From NCBI GenBank assembly GCA_946800325.1, contig OX326961.1, positions 35,793,043-35,857,042 of the forward strand: 64,000 nucleotides of DNA. The letters are read 5' to 3'. Within the stretch, counting starts at the first letter, position 1. Each line of letters opens with the position of its first letter. Of this stretch, positions 26,331-38,684 are shown in pieces. Under the pieces are notes generated by a model. It made no database searches, was not told the origin of the DNA, and worked only from the letters and a program-made list of their open reading frames with translations. The DNA comes from Luzula sylvatica. Lineage: Eukaryota; Streptophyta; Magnoliopsida; Poales; Juncaceae. Both the position numbers and the translations under genes were made by a program.

Positions 26331-26607
26331 GTTTTCTTTATGATTATAATTATATTTATTATTTATTTGTCAAGTATATGTATGTTTTTGTGTATGTTAT
26401 TTATTTTTCAAGTATGTGTATCAACTACTTATTTGAGTTTGTGTATTAAATGCACAATAATTTATTTAACTATTCGGAAAAGAGTAATATCATTCTTGAT
26501 CTAATAATTATATTTTATCTAATGTTCATTAATTTATTTAGCTATATAAAAATAATAATATCATTATTGATTTAACAATTATATATAATTTGACTATTTA
26601 TATATTA

Positions 26608-26640
26608 AACTCGTCACAAAGCGCGGATAATTCTTCTAGT
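26608..26640 (+). mobile_element. Helitron-like 3' terminus
   Basis: ACAAAGCGCGGATAATTCTT followed by CTAGT (26636-26640). It matches the end at 3434-3459 (AAGCGCGGATAATCT, CTAAT) and the - strand ends at 23177 and 59584. The 5' end is not identified. Confidence 0.55.
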
Positions 26641-27508
26641 ACTTTTCGTAGCTGAATGTAAGAACACAATCCATTGGATAATTGGAAAGTTCTAGTAAAC
26701 TTTTTCAAAAGGAAACTACGGAGTCGACAAAGACAAAATAGGTTCAACGAATACTTGTGACGGGGCAGAAAAGCTAAGGCCCATCATAGGCCATATTTGT
26801 ATCTTAGACATCTTAAATGTAATTACTCTAACCAGCGCCAATGAGGAGGTTTCAGATTTGTTCAAACACAAATGGATGTGGTCTGAGACGAAGCTTTGGG
26901 GAGATCTCTGAAGTTCTTTTCAATCGACAACCGAGAAGGAATCAAAGCCATATTCCCAGCAGGAACTAACCCATGAAAAATCGGAGAAAAACCATTGAAA
27001 TGAATATGGAGACGAAGAGAAATGGTTAGAAAGCGAAAGAGAGAGAGAAGGAGTAGTTAAACAAATCGAAAGAGAAAGGAAGCAATCTACCTGTGTGAGG
27101 CGTGAGAGAGTGGTGAAAGAATTGGTTGGCGTGCATCCCTTTGCCGGTATACCTTTGCCAGTGAGCGTGAAAAAAGGAAGATGAATGTATCACAACTTTT
27201 AACGGAGAGATGTGAAGTGAGAAGGCAGGAAGTGAATGAAAGTGTGGATAAGAAGTGGAAACATTAATTTTAGTTTATCCATTATTTGAGTATGACGTGG
27301 CATCACATGAATGGAGAAATGGGTTGTAGGATTAATTATTGGAAATTTTTTAGATGTAACCAAGTTTTTAAACTTTATACCCGAAATAACCAAGTTTTGA
27401 ACATAATTCTCAAAATGTCTTTTGCGGGGTACCATTCAGTGCCTTTTTTAAATAGCGGGGAACCATTCATCGCCTTTGTTTACGGGAGTAATTAAGGCAG
27501 TTAAAGAA
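26641..27508. other. Non-repetitive stretch without a recognised gene
   Basis: 26640-27190 has balanced composition, but no open frame with a recognisable family or splice pattern was found. It could be a decayed gene fragment carried by a transposon. Confidence 0.35.
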
Positions 27509-27555
27509 AGGCGCCGAATGAAACAGCGCCAGGCGCTGAATGAATCAGCGCCATT
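27509..27555. repeat. Two-unit GGCGC...CAGCGCC inverted motif
   Basis: GGCGCCGAATGAAACAGCGCC is followed at once by AGGCGCTGAATGAATCAGCGCC. Each unit has GC-rich arms around a GAATGAA core, so the pair can fold as two small hairpins or as one larger one. Confidence 0.7.
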
Positions 27556-27589
27556 TCACATATATTTTAAAAAAAAAAATTTATTCCAC

Positions 27590-28730
27590 TCCAAGATGTA
27601 CCCGCCGAATTCTCCATTATTTAGTTATTACGTTCAATTATATTGATAATTAAGATATACAATTAAATATTCAGTAAAAATTATTCAAATTTATGAATTT
27701 GAATGAATATTAATTATGTATTAAGTTAACGGCTAATATGTAATGGTTATTATTTTAATTAAATATACGAATCGAAATTATCCAAATTTTATCATAACAT
27801 TTGTATGTTATAATTAGTGTATTTAATTAAAATTATAACCAGTACATGTTAGCTGTTAACTTAATATGTAATTAATAATTGTTCGAATTCATAAATTTGA
27901 ATAAATTTTACTGAATATTTAATTATATATCTTAATTATCAATATAATTGAGCGTAATAACTAAATAATGGAGAATTCGGCGGGTACATTTTGGAGAAAA
28001 TTAATTTTTTTATTTTTAATATCCAACATACACACGTGACCATGTGGAAAAAATATTTAAAAAAATTAAACCCCTCCAAAGTGTACACGCCGAATTCTCC
28101 ATTATTTAGTTTTACGTTCAATTATATTGATAATTAAGATATATAATTAAATATTCAGTAAAATTTATTCAAATTTATGAATTCGAACAATTATTAATTA
28201 TGGATTAAGTTAACAGCTAACATGTACTGGTTATCATTTTAATTAAATAGACGAATCGAAATTATCCAAATTTTACCATAACTACTCTATGTCATAATTA
28301 GTATATTTAATTAAAATAATAACTAGTACATGTTAGCTGTTAACTTAATATATAATTAATAATTGTTCGAATTCATAAGTTTGAATAAATTTTACTGAAT
28401 ATTTAATTATATATCTTAATTATCAATATAATTGAACGTAATAACTAAATAATGGAGAATTCGGCGTGTACACTTTGGAGGGGTTTAATTTTTTTAAATA
28501 TTTTTTCCACATGGTCACGTGTGTATGTTGGATATTAAAAATAAAAAAATTAATTTTCTCCAAAATGTACCCGCCGAATTCTCCATTATTTAGTTATTAC
28601 GTTCAATTATATTGATAATTAAGATATATAATTAAATATTCAGTAAAATTTATTCAAATTTATGAATTCGAACAATTATTAATTATATATTAAGTTAACA
28701 GCTAACATGTACTGGTTTATTTTTAAGATT
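27590..28730. repeat. Palindrome of palindromes (foldback array)
   Basis: Unit A (about 27590-27990) is itself palindromic: TGTACCCGCCGAATTCTCC at its start is mirrored by GGAGAATTCGGCGGGTACA at its end. Unit B (about 28075-28492) repeats the design with TGTACACGCCGAATTCTCC and its mirror. A third unit starts at 28565 and is cut. The spacer between A and B, with ACACGTGACCATGTGG, recurs as its reverse complement between B and the third unit, so the block from 27960 to 28590 is one larger palindrome centred in B. No coding capacity. Confidence 0.9.
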
Positions 28731-28839
28731 AGAGTGGTAATTATTAATTAGAGGAAAATAAAAATGATTTTAATTTTTTTTGCATGGTATATCTCTGACA
28801 GTATGAAACAAATCTAAAGTAAAAACAAGAATCCAATTA

Positions 28840-29106
28840 AATAAAAAAAACGTACCAGATCCGAATCCAGTAAAAACAAAAATCCAATTAATTTTTTTTG
28901 CATGGTATTTTCAAAATTTATTCGGATCCGGATATTATCCGGATCCGGATCCGACTGAAAATAACGTACAAGATCCGAATCCGGATCCGAAAATATGGAT
29001 ATGGTTCTGACCCAGATCCGAATGGATCCGATTTTTTTTTCGGATCCGGATATTTTTTCGGATACGGTTCGGGTCGGTTCGGGCAATATCCACACCATTG
29101 ACACCC
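28840..29106. mobile_element. CCGGATCCG-rich hAT-like MITE
   Basis: Dense GATCCGAATCCG and CGGATCCGGAT motifs. The right end reads CCATTGACACCCCTAG, the reverse complement of the common hAT terminus CTAGGGGTGTCAATGG. It interrupts sequence related to the element at 36278-36876. The left end is unclear. Confidence 0.5.
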
Positions 29107-29352
29107 CTAGCTGTGGGCCTAAAAAAATGCGCAAAGAGAAAGTAATTAAACATTAAAAAAAAGTGGGTTGTATGCCTAAAAAAATAGAAGTGAAAAAAAT
29201 AAAAACATAAATTTAAGTGGGCTGGGCCTAGAAGGAATTATTCGGTATTTAGACGAGGTTAGGCGAAATTCAGCCTAGGCAGAAACTAATCGGGCAGACC
29301 TGGGAATTTGGACAGCGTCTAGCGCGGCCGCCTAGACCGATTTTTACAACCA
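29107..29352. mobile_element. Fragment related to the hAT element at 36278-36876
   Basis: The order TGGGTTGTATGCCTAAAAAA, GAATTATTCGGTATTTA, GAAATTCAGCCTA, ACTAATCGG-CAGACCTGG and CGCCTAGACCGATTTTTACAA follows the right half of the 36278-36876 element closely. The left half is missing or displaced by the insertion at 28840-29106. Confidence 0.65.
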
Positions 29353-31651
29353 TTGTAAGAACACGTTTCGTTCGTGTTCTAGTTCATTTTTTCACAATTT
29401 TTTTTTGACAATTTTTTTTTTTTGACAAATTTATAATGGACAGGTTTTAGATTATAGACCGAGTCAAACAAGGAAAAATGATGAAAAAGTGGAGTTTCTA
29501 AAACTGCACTCTTAGTCGATTTTTGTGAGGAAAGGAGAGATAAATTTAAGCAAAGAAAAAATGGATTATCAAGTTGAATAAATTTTAAGGTGTGCTGTGT
29601 TGAAATATTATATTCTTTAATTCAAAATATAATTTTTGTATGTATTATTTTAATAGGACTTTTTATCATACTTTTTAATAGTTCCTTTAACAATATTTTT
29701 AATTAATATATTCAGTTCAAAACATAAACTATATATGTATGGTCATGAAAATACTTTCTTGGATATTTTATATACGATAATACTTATTATCGTAGACTAA
29801 TCTGTGTGCTAATTTATGCTTTTTGGTGCTAAGTTGTGTAACCAAATATTATATTATTGGAACACTTCAATTTTTATTCATTTATTTTATATCTTAATAT
29901 AAAATTTTATTTTTTTGTATTATTTTCTCAAGTAATTTATTTTTGTGTGCTTAAGTATTCTTGTTTCAAAAATCTGCATATATTTTTCGTTACAAGATTT
30001 CATAATAAATAATTAAATACTAAGTTATAAAATATTTTTTTTTATTGATAAAATTTCTGATATGATTGAAGTATTCCTCTTCACATATATTTATTTGTTT
30101 GTATATATATATATTCGCAGTTTCCCGTGTTTTTATCAATAATCCTGTATTTACAATTTATATGATTTAGATTAAGTACAACGATACATTTATAATAATA
30201 TAAATAATTAACGAAATCACTTATATCTATTAATTTATCATATATTAGTATTAATTCAGGAACCAATCCATAAAAATATCTTGTAGATCAATCGTAAAAT
30301 TTGTTGAGTAATGATGTATGTCCCTCGGTACTTGTCCCCACAACTCTTGATGACATGACCTGATTTTTAAATTTTCATTTTACACCTTAATTTATAATTT
30401 GACATCATAATTTATGATTTAACGGTGTTAATTTATGGTTTAATATTTCATTAAAGTGTCGAATCATGAATTAACGTGTTAAAAATTAAGGTGTTAAACC
30501 ATAATTATGTCATCAAGAGTTACGGAGAAAGTTCTAGATGTTATTCAATATTTTCTTTTTTCTAAATGTAATATTAATCCTAATGGAATCTCAGATCATG
30601 TCATTAGATATATCAATATGTCATATGGGTTACTTTCTGGATGGGAGAGAAGTGTTTCTTTTCCTAATTTTTTCGATGATGTATAGAAAAATAAACCAAT
30701 TTTAAAACGAGAACCATCTTTATGTTTCAAAAAGATCGTTTCTTGACCAATTCAAGAGGTACTTGTTCTAAATTATTTCAAAATCATGATTTACTGAGGC
30801 ACATACATCGTGCTCACAGATTCTATGTTTCAATAAAAGTGTTCGTTGTTATGAATGGATAATTTGTTAACAACTGAATTGATTAAGACTTTGTATTGTA
30901 TTAATTCTTTTAATTATTATTATTATTAAATGATATGTAACATTATTTGTTGTTTCGATGTTAAATATATTTATATTTTGTGTATTTTGTTTTAATATGT
31001 TACTTACACTATATGCATAATTTATTAGTTCGTTACATAGTAAAAAAAAAATGTTACGTGAGTCTTCAAATTTATATGTTTCGAGTCAACATATATAATA
31101 GACGCATTGTGCACATCAAATAATTTTGAAATATGAAATAACATGCATACATAGATTTTCCATGCACAGTGATTTGTAGTTATCTTTTGATTATATCTTG
31201 ATAAGCAGACATTTTGAAATTGCCTATACATGCAATTATTTGTAGCAATAATAGCTCTTCGTTAAATCATTTTATTTTTAGAAAAAAATGGAAAGAGCAT
31301 TGGTTACTTCATTTCTTTCAGGTAAATTAAACATATATTGTTCATACAAGCAATAAACAGAAATTCTCGCGTAATTGTGCGGGACACTACCGGTTCTTTA
31401 AAATTTTATATTAGTTTGCAATCATGTCATCCGATATGTCAGATGGATTAGTTTTTCGGAGGAAATCGAATTTCTTTGACTTTGATCCAATACCAATTAT
31501 TCAATAAAAGAAGAGTAAATATATTTTGTTTTCATGAACAAGAAAAAATATTCTAAATGCGTCAATCAAGAGGTTATTTGGATTAATTAGACCATTTAAT
31601 TGAATCAATTTAACTAAGTATTAATTTGAGTGCTAATCAATACAATTAATT
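29353..31651. other. AT-rich intergenic DNA with one probable MITE
   Basis: No gene was found. Around 30330-30535 the inverted pair CAACTCTTGATGACAT and ATGTCATCAAGAGTTAC, with mirrored AATTTAT motifs inside, indicates a MITE of about 210 bp. Parts near 30560-30680 and 31390-31520 (ATGTCAGATGGATTAGTTT) are related to distal CAD upstream sequence at 3540-3620. Confidence 0.4.
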
Positions 31652-32247
31652 TGTTGGAATATTATTCTAACATTGGGCTTATATGTAAAATATTATGTGT
31701 TGTAATATTATCATTTAAATGTTTCATAATATAGTGATCAATTTTAGTTATAAAATTAAGCATTAAATGTGTCAATTAAGTTGTGGGCTTTTGATGTGTA
31801 GAATATTGTGGGTGATGATTCTATTTTCCATGATGGACTGAATTAGAAGATCCACATTAGGAGCCCAAAAGTCATGTCTTTTGTGAAGAGATGTCTTGTG
31901 GCTATAAAAGCAATTTGGTCCCGAGTACATATGATGATGAGATAATGTTTCATTCTTGAATCTGCCTCATTAAGATGAAAGAGAGATCCATTAGAGAAAA
32001 TCAAAATGACTATAAATTGGACATCATAAATTACTTGTAATCCAATTCTTGCAACTAAGGCTTCATGAACGCAACAACGCGCGACATCAATTTGGACGGA
32101 TTCCATACGCTTCCGCATACGGTTAAGGTACGATTTTGATTAAGATTATTCGGTTGAATTCACATAGTTATTACGGTCCATTTTAACGGGCAAATTTATT
32201 TTATTTTATTCACGGGACGGTGCCGGATCGTTGCCGCCGTCCCAACA
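31652..32247 (+). mobile_element. Solo LTR with 5-bp TSD
   Basis: Starts TGTTGGAATATTATTC, ends CCGTCCCAACA, and is flanked by TAATT on both sides (31647-31651, 32248-32252). It is the same LTR as the two at 59612-63387, here in opposite orientation. A TATA box (GGCTATAAAAG) near 31900 is in the sense direction. An LTR alone with a perfect duplication is the product of recombination between two LTRs of a full element. Confidence 0.92.
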
Positions 32248-32538
32248 TAATTTTCATTAACATTTATCGATTGACGCATCATCACAGTTTTTGTTGTTCG
32301 AGGGTGCCAAGAGCACGAAAAATATTATATATGTATCTAAAGGACAACTTTTCAAACAAATATAGAAGTATAATTAAGTAAGAAATTGATCTGCTTCCCC
32401 GCATATAATACTATTTATATTATTCTAATCCCTTATTGCTTAGGTAATCCAGGACGCACGTCTTCAAGCTCTAAGCTCTAGCAATTGGTGTACAATTCAA
32501 GTCGCCTTGGACAAAATGTGTGGTTTACGATCTTTTAA

Positions 32539-32675
32539 CATGTGTTGCACGGATACGTCAATACTGCCACGTGTATCGGATACGACGATACGGTAATTGA
32601 ACATATGATTTATGATACGATATAAACACGACGATACGGATAAATTCGATTTTTTGAAATATTCGCGCAACATAG
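32539..32675. mobile_element. Small hAT MITE with CGGATACG motifs
   Basis: The left end CATGTGTTGCACGGATACG and the reverse complement of the right end, CTATGTTGCGCGAATAT, are related to the terminus of the autonomous-type element at 38324-41281. Flanks CTTTTAAC and CTTTTAAT match at 7 of 8 positions (the first may share one base with the element). About 137 bp; mobilisable in principle by the same transposase. Confidence 0.75.
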
Positions 32676-32903
32676 CTTTTAATTCATTGACCATACTTAA
32701 AATACTTAACAGGCCTGCAACAATTTTTATTCATGTGAAACAACTACAAGCAACAAAATTACGCCAAAAAGTCATGCATACTAGGTCTTGATTTATATAT
32801 GAAAATAAGAAAACCACATCAAAGCTAAATCATGCTCAAATCAGCCGTGACTTCCAAAAAACATTTTTGTCCAAGCTTTTTGGAGTCCACATAAGGCGCA
32901 TGT

Positions 32904-32910
32904 TATAAAA
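32904..32910 (+). promoter_or_regulatory. TATA box of the CAD-3 pseudogene
   Basis: TATAAAAGGATAG, 125 bp before the former ATG, with CTCCTCAAAC downstream as in CAD-2. This copy has no insertion in the leader and shows the ancestral spacing. Confidence 0.65.
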
Positions 32911-32964
32911 GGATAGTAACTCCTCAAACAAAAACAACCCCAGACAAATCTCCCCATATTTCTG

Positions 32965-32966
<2 letters not shown>

Positions 32967-33028
<62 letters not shown>
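32967..33028. repeat. (GA)n before the former CAD-3 start codon
   Basis: About 30 GA units running directly into ATG, the longest of the three CAD copies. Confidence 0.95.
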
Positions 33029-33034
<6 letters not shown>

Positions 33035-34220
33035 GAAGCACAAGAACAACAAGCTCATGGATGGGGGCAGCCAGAGAGGCCTCTGGTACCCCCCTCTCCC
33101 CTTTTTCTTTCTCCAGAAGGTATGTATATATTCAATCTTCATAGTTAACTCTTCAAATTGGACGATTTAATTTGTCTATTTATTATTTTTTCTTTCCATC
33201 ATGATTTCTTGAATAATATAGGTCTCCAAATGAGGATGATGTAACGGTGAAAGTACTCTACTGTGGAATATGCCACACCGATGTCCACATCATCAAAAAC
33301 GACTGGGGCATTACTCTCTATCCTGTCGTCCCCGGGTATCAACTATTTAACTACGTGCTATTTAAAAACATGTCAAAAGTTAATTAATTGTGTCTTCTTA
33401 TCCCTGAAATTTTCATTCTTTTTTTCATATTTAGACATGAGATAACTGGAATAGTGACACACTATCAAACCGATAATAATATGACATGTATATGACATGT
33501 TACAATTTTAGTAATTTTTTATGATAAGAAAAATTAAAGATAATAATATTTTCTATATATAAAAGATTTTTCTTACGTAATTTTTGGAAAATAATAATAC
33601 CAATGGATAAGTATAATAAATACCAATCATTATAAATGTGAGTAAAAAATTTATTTGGTAAAAAAATTGAAATCGTTCTTAATTAAGTTATGTTAGATCT
33701 TATCAAAGCGTCATCCTTATTTTATTTTAAATTTTATGATTTACAAAGTTAACTATGCATGTGATGAAATTGCGGGAAGCTATTGGTACCATGGATGGAA
33801 TCATAGACACGGTGTCAGCATTTCACCATGTTGCACCGTTACTCGCATTACTTACAGTGCAAGGAAAAATGATTATAGTTGGTGCGCCAGCTCAAGCTTT
33901 GGAAGTACCGTCTTTTTCTCTAATTGCAGGTAAATTTCAGTATAGGACTTTAATCTCACTAAATTCGAGAGTTTAATTAAATATAATACGTCCCCGTGGC
34001 AAATGCATGATGCGTAGGTGGGAAATTATTGGTGGGAAGTGCGACCGGAGGGATGAAAGACACACAAGAAATGTTGGAGTTCGCCGGCAAGCACGGCATT
34101 ACTGCTGAGATTGAGTTGGTTCAAATGGATTATGTCAACACCGCTGTGGAGAGACTCGAAAAAGGGGACGTGAGATACCGATTTGTCATTGACGTGGCAA
34201 ATAATCTTAGTGATGCTTGA
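33029..34220 (+). pseudogene. CAD: CAD-3: broken third copy of the CAD-like gene
   Basis: Exon 1 (33029 to about 33118) has two extra G after ATG...GGATG and three extra C further on, a net frameshift. Exon 2 (33222-33335) is intact and reads [16 protein letters not shown]. Exon 3 begins at 33435 but stops matching after about 28 bases (33462) and is replaced by about 285 bp of unrelated AT-rich DNA, removing the structural zinc lobe, Cys162 and the GLGGLG cofactor loop. The acceptor of exon 4 is CGG instead of CAG (33773-33775). Exons 4 (33776-33929) and 5 (34018-34220) are otherwise readable to the normal TGA. The fourth intron starts with GT, unlike the other two copies. It cannot make an active enzyme but keeps the ancestral His and Asp of the proton relay. 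Confidence 0.92.
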
Positions 34221-36269
34221 TTAGTCATGATTGGATTGTGTTTGAAGTATTTGTGTACTTTTGTTTTGTGCTGAGAATAAAAAGGAGAATTTTGTCAAAA
34301 AAATAAATTAATAGAATTGCAATGGCGAATTTAGTGATTCTGTTATATTCGAATTGGACATTCAGAGGTTGTTTCGTTTGTCATTTAAACATGGTAAAAA
34401 ATTTCCGTTGTCCTTACTAATCTCTTAAATTACATATTTATTCTTCTTAAATTGGTAATATTATATTTATCCTTATTAAACACACTTAATATCAAATTTA
34501 TCTTTACTAAAACTTATATAACTTATATGGTATTAAATTTATCCACACCATTAAATTACCGTTAAACTAAACATAATTTTTCATTTTAAAACTAATTAAG
34601 TTATAAACTTCAAATTTTATGACCAAAATATCTTTTTAATAAACATATCTCACATGTAATAAATACTATCCAATACCCGTTAACTCCGAATTCCTATTCC
34701 TAGACTAAACCCATTAGCCAACAACCATACTAGCGAACAAAGGAAACCCAGTGAAAACAAAATCCTCTAGCGTGGTAAAGGTGTGTGGCGACTGGATGGT
34801 ACTGGACAATCCTCCAGCAAGGCGGTGGCAAGACATCATGGCCAATTGATCGGAACTCCGATTTGGTAAAATACCCAAAATTGCTCGTCAAATCGAGAAG
34901 AGTTCTCCAAATTTGAGAAAACAAAGACGATGATACGAGTAGATAAACAATACTATAGGCTGGTCTCGCCTTCTCAAATTCTACGAAATTTAGGTTAGTC
35001 ATTCCGTGTATTTCTCCATTTTACTTTGTCACCCTTGAGACTTTCTCGTTTTTTTATGATGGTAGACTCTAGAGCAGCAGCAAGAAATCGTTTGTAATGG
35101 TTGTATAGGTAATTTATTTATTTGGTGACCGAAACTTCACTTTTTCTTGTTTATTAAACTCAAAACTAGAAAATTTTCTTGATAATTCAGTTTTATCTTG
35201 ACGATCTGAAAATGTGAGTATTTTTTTTTTTTTAAATTCTTTGGAGGAGGCTTGGTTTCCTCCTTCCAAATTTCTATATAACTTCCTGAACAGAATAATA
35301 TTCTTTACAATTCCATTCTCCACTTTATCCTATTTTTATTTTTTCCTAACTTTCTTATCTACTAGATATTTACATAGAAAGTAAAAACATAAGATAACTT
35401 TTAACAAAAACCCAACCAAAAAAGAAAGCCTATTTAATTCTGGCTTGTTGGCCCAAATCATTCTCTTATCTTCTCAGATTGTGATTGAAAACAAGATAAG
35501 GTGGACATAACTTCTTTGAGAGATAGCAAATTATTCCAAGTTATGCCTTCAATTTGGAACGATGTTTGGCGAAATATAAAAGATAAAATCTGGAACAACA
35601 TTGAATTTAATAGTGAGATATTTTGAAATTACCAAAATGCCCTCTTATTATTAATATGTTAAATGGAAGTATTGATCAAAATGAAATTATATTTAATAGA
35701 GTAAAACAAAACTATATCAATATTGTATACAGTTATATAAAATGTAAATCGAAATTAAGACATTGATATATTTCGAATTTGTTAAATATTATAATCAATT
35801 ATATATTAATTGTTATCAAAATAATTAATTATTGAAAAAATATTTAAAAATACAAAAAATAGTAATTTGTTGTCCTGAATTTTATAATTTTTTTTGTGGT
35901 TGTTACTATTGCACTAACTCTAAAATAAGGAATTTAAATCTCATAAATCCCAGTGCAATTAACATATCGTAAAATTTATTGAAATAGACATGACCAAAGC
36001 AAAATTTTCTTTTATAAATTTTTGTTAAAGAGTTGTTGAAATCAAAAATCGAAAACAATTTAAACCCCTACGATGGAGATCTTAAACGAGAGAGAGAAAC
36101 GAATAAAATTATGATGCAGTTTATTTTAAAGCTCAAGAAATAATATGACATTGAAAAGATCAAGAAATATAAGAGTTACAAGATCAAGATAGATGGGGAA
36201 GAAAGAGGGTTCACGTGGAAAGAGAAATTGATGGGAAGAAATAAATAAAAAATACAAGGTAAAAATTAA
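34221..36269. other. Intergenic DNA, no gene recognised
   Basis: Some 3' flank similarity to the other CAD copies persists to about 34330. The segment 34700-35110 has balanced composition without a recognisable exon. The remainder is AT-rich. Confidence 0.4.
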
Positions 36270-36277
36270 AGTGAGGG

Positions 36278-36876
36278 CAATGTTACAGAAATCGCTAGGC
36301 GCTAGTCGGATGGACGGACACCGTCTAGCACGTAGAGGAATTAATTGGTGATTAATCGGAGATTAATCGGTTCTAGACGTATTTGTAATTATAGTTTTTG
36401 TCATATTTTTTAATTTTTATATATTATAATTTATGCTACAAATTTTTATACTAAAAATAATGTATATGAATTTTACTTTAGACAACATCCAAACAAATTA
36501 TAACATGAAATCTACAACATAGCATTAACACAAATCCAAATAAACCACAAAATAAAGTTATTGACATATCAACACATTATAATTGGTATCATAATATTTT
36601 TCATCCTCCTAGAACGAGATGTGGGCTTAAAAAAAGTATAATGTGGGCCTAAAAAAGTATAAGAGAAATAAACTAAACATTAAAAAAAAATGGGTTGCAG
36701 GCCTAAAAAATAGAAGTGAAAAAAAAAAATTTAAGTGAGTTGTGAAGCTAGACGGAATTATTCGGTATTTATGCGGGATTAGACGGAATTCAGCCTACAC
36801 ATAAACTAATCGGACAGACCTGGACGTTTAGACAGCGCCTAGCGTCTGGCCGCCTAAACCGATCTTTGCAACCATG
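36278..36876. mobile_element. Non-autonomous hAT element, 8-bp TSD
   Basis: The left end CAATGTTACAGAAATCGC and the reverse complement of the right end, CATGGTTGCAAAGATCGG, are related. Flanks AGTGAGGG (36270-36277) and AGTGAGGA (36877-36884) differ at one base. Subterminal GCGCCTAGCG and GGCGCTAG motifs lie in opposite orientation. A partial copy is at 29107-29352. Confidence 0.75.
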
Positions 36877-37349
36877 AGTGAGGATAACATTGTCATAAAA
36901 CATGAGATTAAATGTGAGATAGCTCTATAACCACACTCCAACATGTGATAACATCTTATGCTTTATTCTCCTCTTATTCCACTTTATCCCAAATATTTCC
37001 ATGTTTGTTTGACAAGAGATTAGGGAATAAGTCGTGTTATCCCCAACTTATCGAGCATCCAAACATCACCTTAAGGTTTTTTAATCCCTCTTCGTGAGTG
37101 TCGCCTCTTCTTCTATTAGTCCTTGTCTCTTTTCCACCGATCTCATTATCTTCCCTCTTGAGTACCGCCTCTTCTTCAGCTCGTCCTTCTCTCTTCCCCA
37201 TCGAGCTCATTCCCTTTCGATCTTGAGAAATAATTATTTTCAATTTCTTAATGGATCGAGGTCAAAATAGCAACAAAAAAAAAAGTTCTTCTGAAATATC
37301 AGTAAATATAAAATATCAAGTGTTGGCTCTAATTTAACTCTGATATATT

Positions 37350-37379
37350 TTTTTTTTTTTTGAGAGAAACCCGTAGGTG
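37350..37379 (-). mobile_element. 30-bp micro-retroinsertion with TSD
   Basis: A poly(T) run and GAGAGAAACCCGTAGGTG are framed by the 14-bp duplication AACTCTGATATATT (37336-37349, 37380-37393). On the - strand it is about 18 bases ending in poly(A). The inner sequence CCTACGGGTTT resembles the tail of the SINE at 54412-54630, so it is probably an extremely 5'-truncated SINE or LINE copy. Confidence 0.75.
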
Positions 37380-37659
37380 AACTCTGATATATTGAAAACC
37401 TCAATTAGCTCAGATAAATATTTGATTAAGCCTAATTTAACCCAAAATCAAGTTTATTTTTCTTTCTCAATAAGGCTTTGTTTGACATGGTCACTTATAA
37501 TAGAATTCTACAGTATATATAGCACAAGAAAAACGAAAAAAGAAAAAACATGAGCCTTCTCTATTTTGTGTTGATTTGTTTGAATTCAAGTCATATTTGC
37601 ATCATTGGCCGGAAGACAAACGAGTTTTCTCCGTTTATTCGTTTTCCTATTTTGTGTTG

Positions 37660-37845
37660 GCATGATCAATTATGGGATGGTCATGTGGGTGGACAAATTG
37701 CACCGTTGTTGTTCGCACCGCTGTAGCTGCAGCCCGATGCACCTGTCGGTATAACACCTTTAGCCGACTCCTTAAAACCAAGTAAACATATTTTTACTCT
37801 CTGCTGGTAAAGGCATTGCCATGGACACATGAAGTGTACTTGCAC
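37660..37845 (-). pseudogene. Broken copy of the secreted-peptide gene
   Basis: On the - strand the sequence matches the two intact genes at 43966 and 55194: part of the signal peptide (LISASTLHVS), an in-frame TAA in the middle, then a readable C terminus ending GANNNGAICPPT and a stop. The start codon and the first half of the signal peptide are missing. The shared flanking motif GGCATGATCAA stands just past the 3' end, as at 43959. It shows that the peptide gene existed in at least three tandem copies. Confidence 0.82.
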
Positions 37846-37904
37846 TAATGAGATATTTTTAATAAATTACAATTAATCAATTAATAAAATATTATATAAT
37901 AGAC

Positions 37905-38005
37905 GTATCATATTCTATATTTTTTGAAAATTAACGTATCGTCGTATCCGTATCGTATCGAATACGATACTCGTTTTTGTATCCGTGCTACGTAACAAAT
38001 ACATG
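37905..38005. mobile_element. End fragment of the CGTATCG hAT family
   Basis: CGTATCGTCGTATCCGTATC followed by GAATACGATACTCG and TCCGTGCTACGTAAC resembles, in reverse, the left end of the hAT element 320 bp further on. A solitary end without its partner. Confidence 0.5.
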
Positions 38006-38684
38006 GAACCATTGGTGCACCGTGCCATCTAGGAAACATGGCCGGCCTTGCACGGTCCTTTAACCACTTACCATTATTTTTAGAGGGCATATACCGTGCC
38101 ACCAGATTTCAACACAACATCCTCAATTTTCTAATTAACCCACTTAATTAACTTATGAATTAACACATGTAAATTGATTTAACTCATTTAACGTGATAAT
38201 TAACATCTATCTGAATTAACAAATGATAATTAATATTTGAAAATTATTAATTCAATGTTTCTTGTTAATTGGAATGTTAATTAAGTGGGTTAATTAGGAA
38301 ATTGAGGATGTTGTGTTGAAATCCTATGTTGTACGGATATGTTGCACGGATACGAATACGAGTATCGTATCCGATACGATACAGATACGGCAATTTTGAA
38401 AAAGTATAGGATATGATACGTTATATGTATATATATATATTTTAATATTATTTTAATATCATTAATCTTTTAATCAAATGGAGTATTTATAAATTATATT
38501 AGTTATTAAATATCAAAACAACAATTTTTAAATAATTCATATAATTAGCTAATTAGTTTTGACTTGAGCATACAACATAATGTCATTAATCAAATCCAAA
38601 TTACAAAATTAAGTAGTTCATTTCTACATCAAAATATCAAAATTATATATTTCACAAAATTAAACGCTAATATTTAAAGTTCAA

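Noticed and set aside
31350..31400. Possible Helitron end (TCGCGTAATTGTGCGGGACA)
   Set aside because: The hairpin is weak and no CTRRT with a T flank follows.
32841..33142. Ser-Leu repeat frames on the - strand
   Set aside because: Translation of the (GA)n tract before CAD-3.
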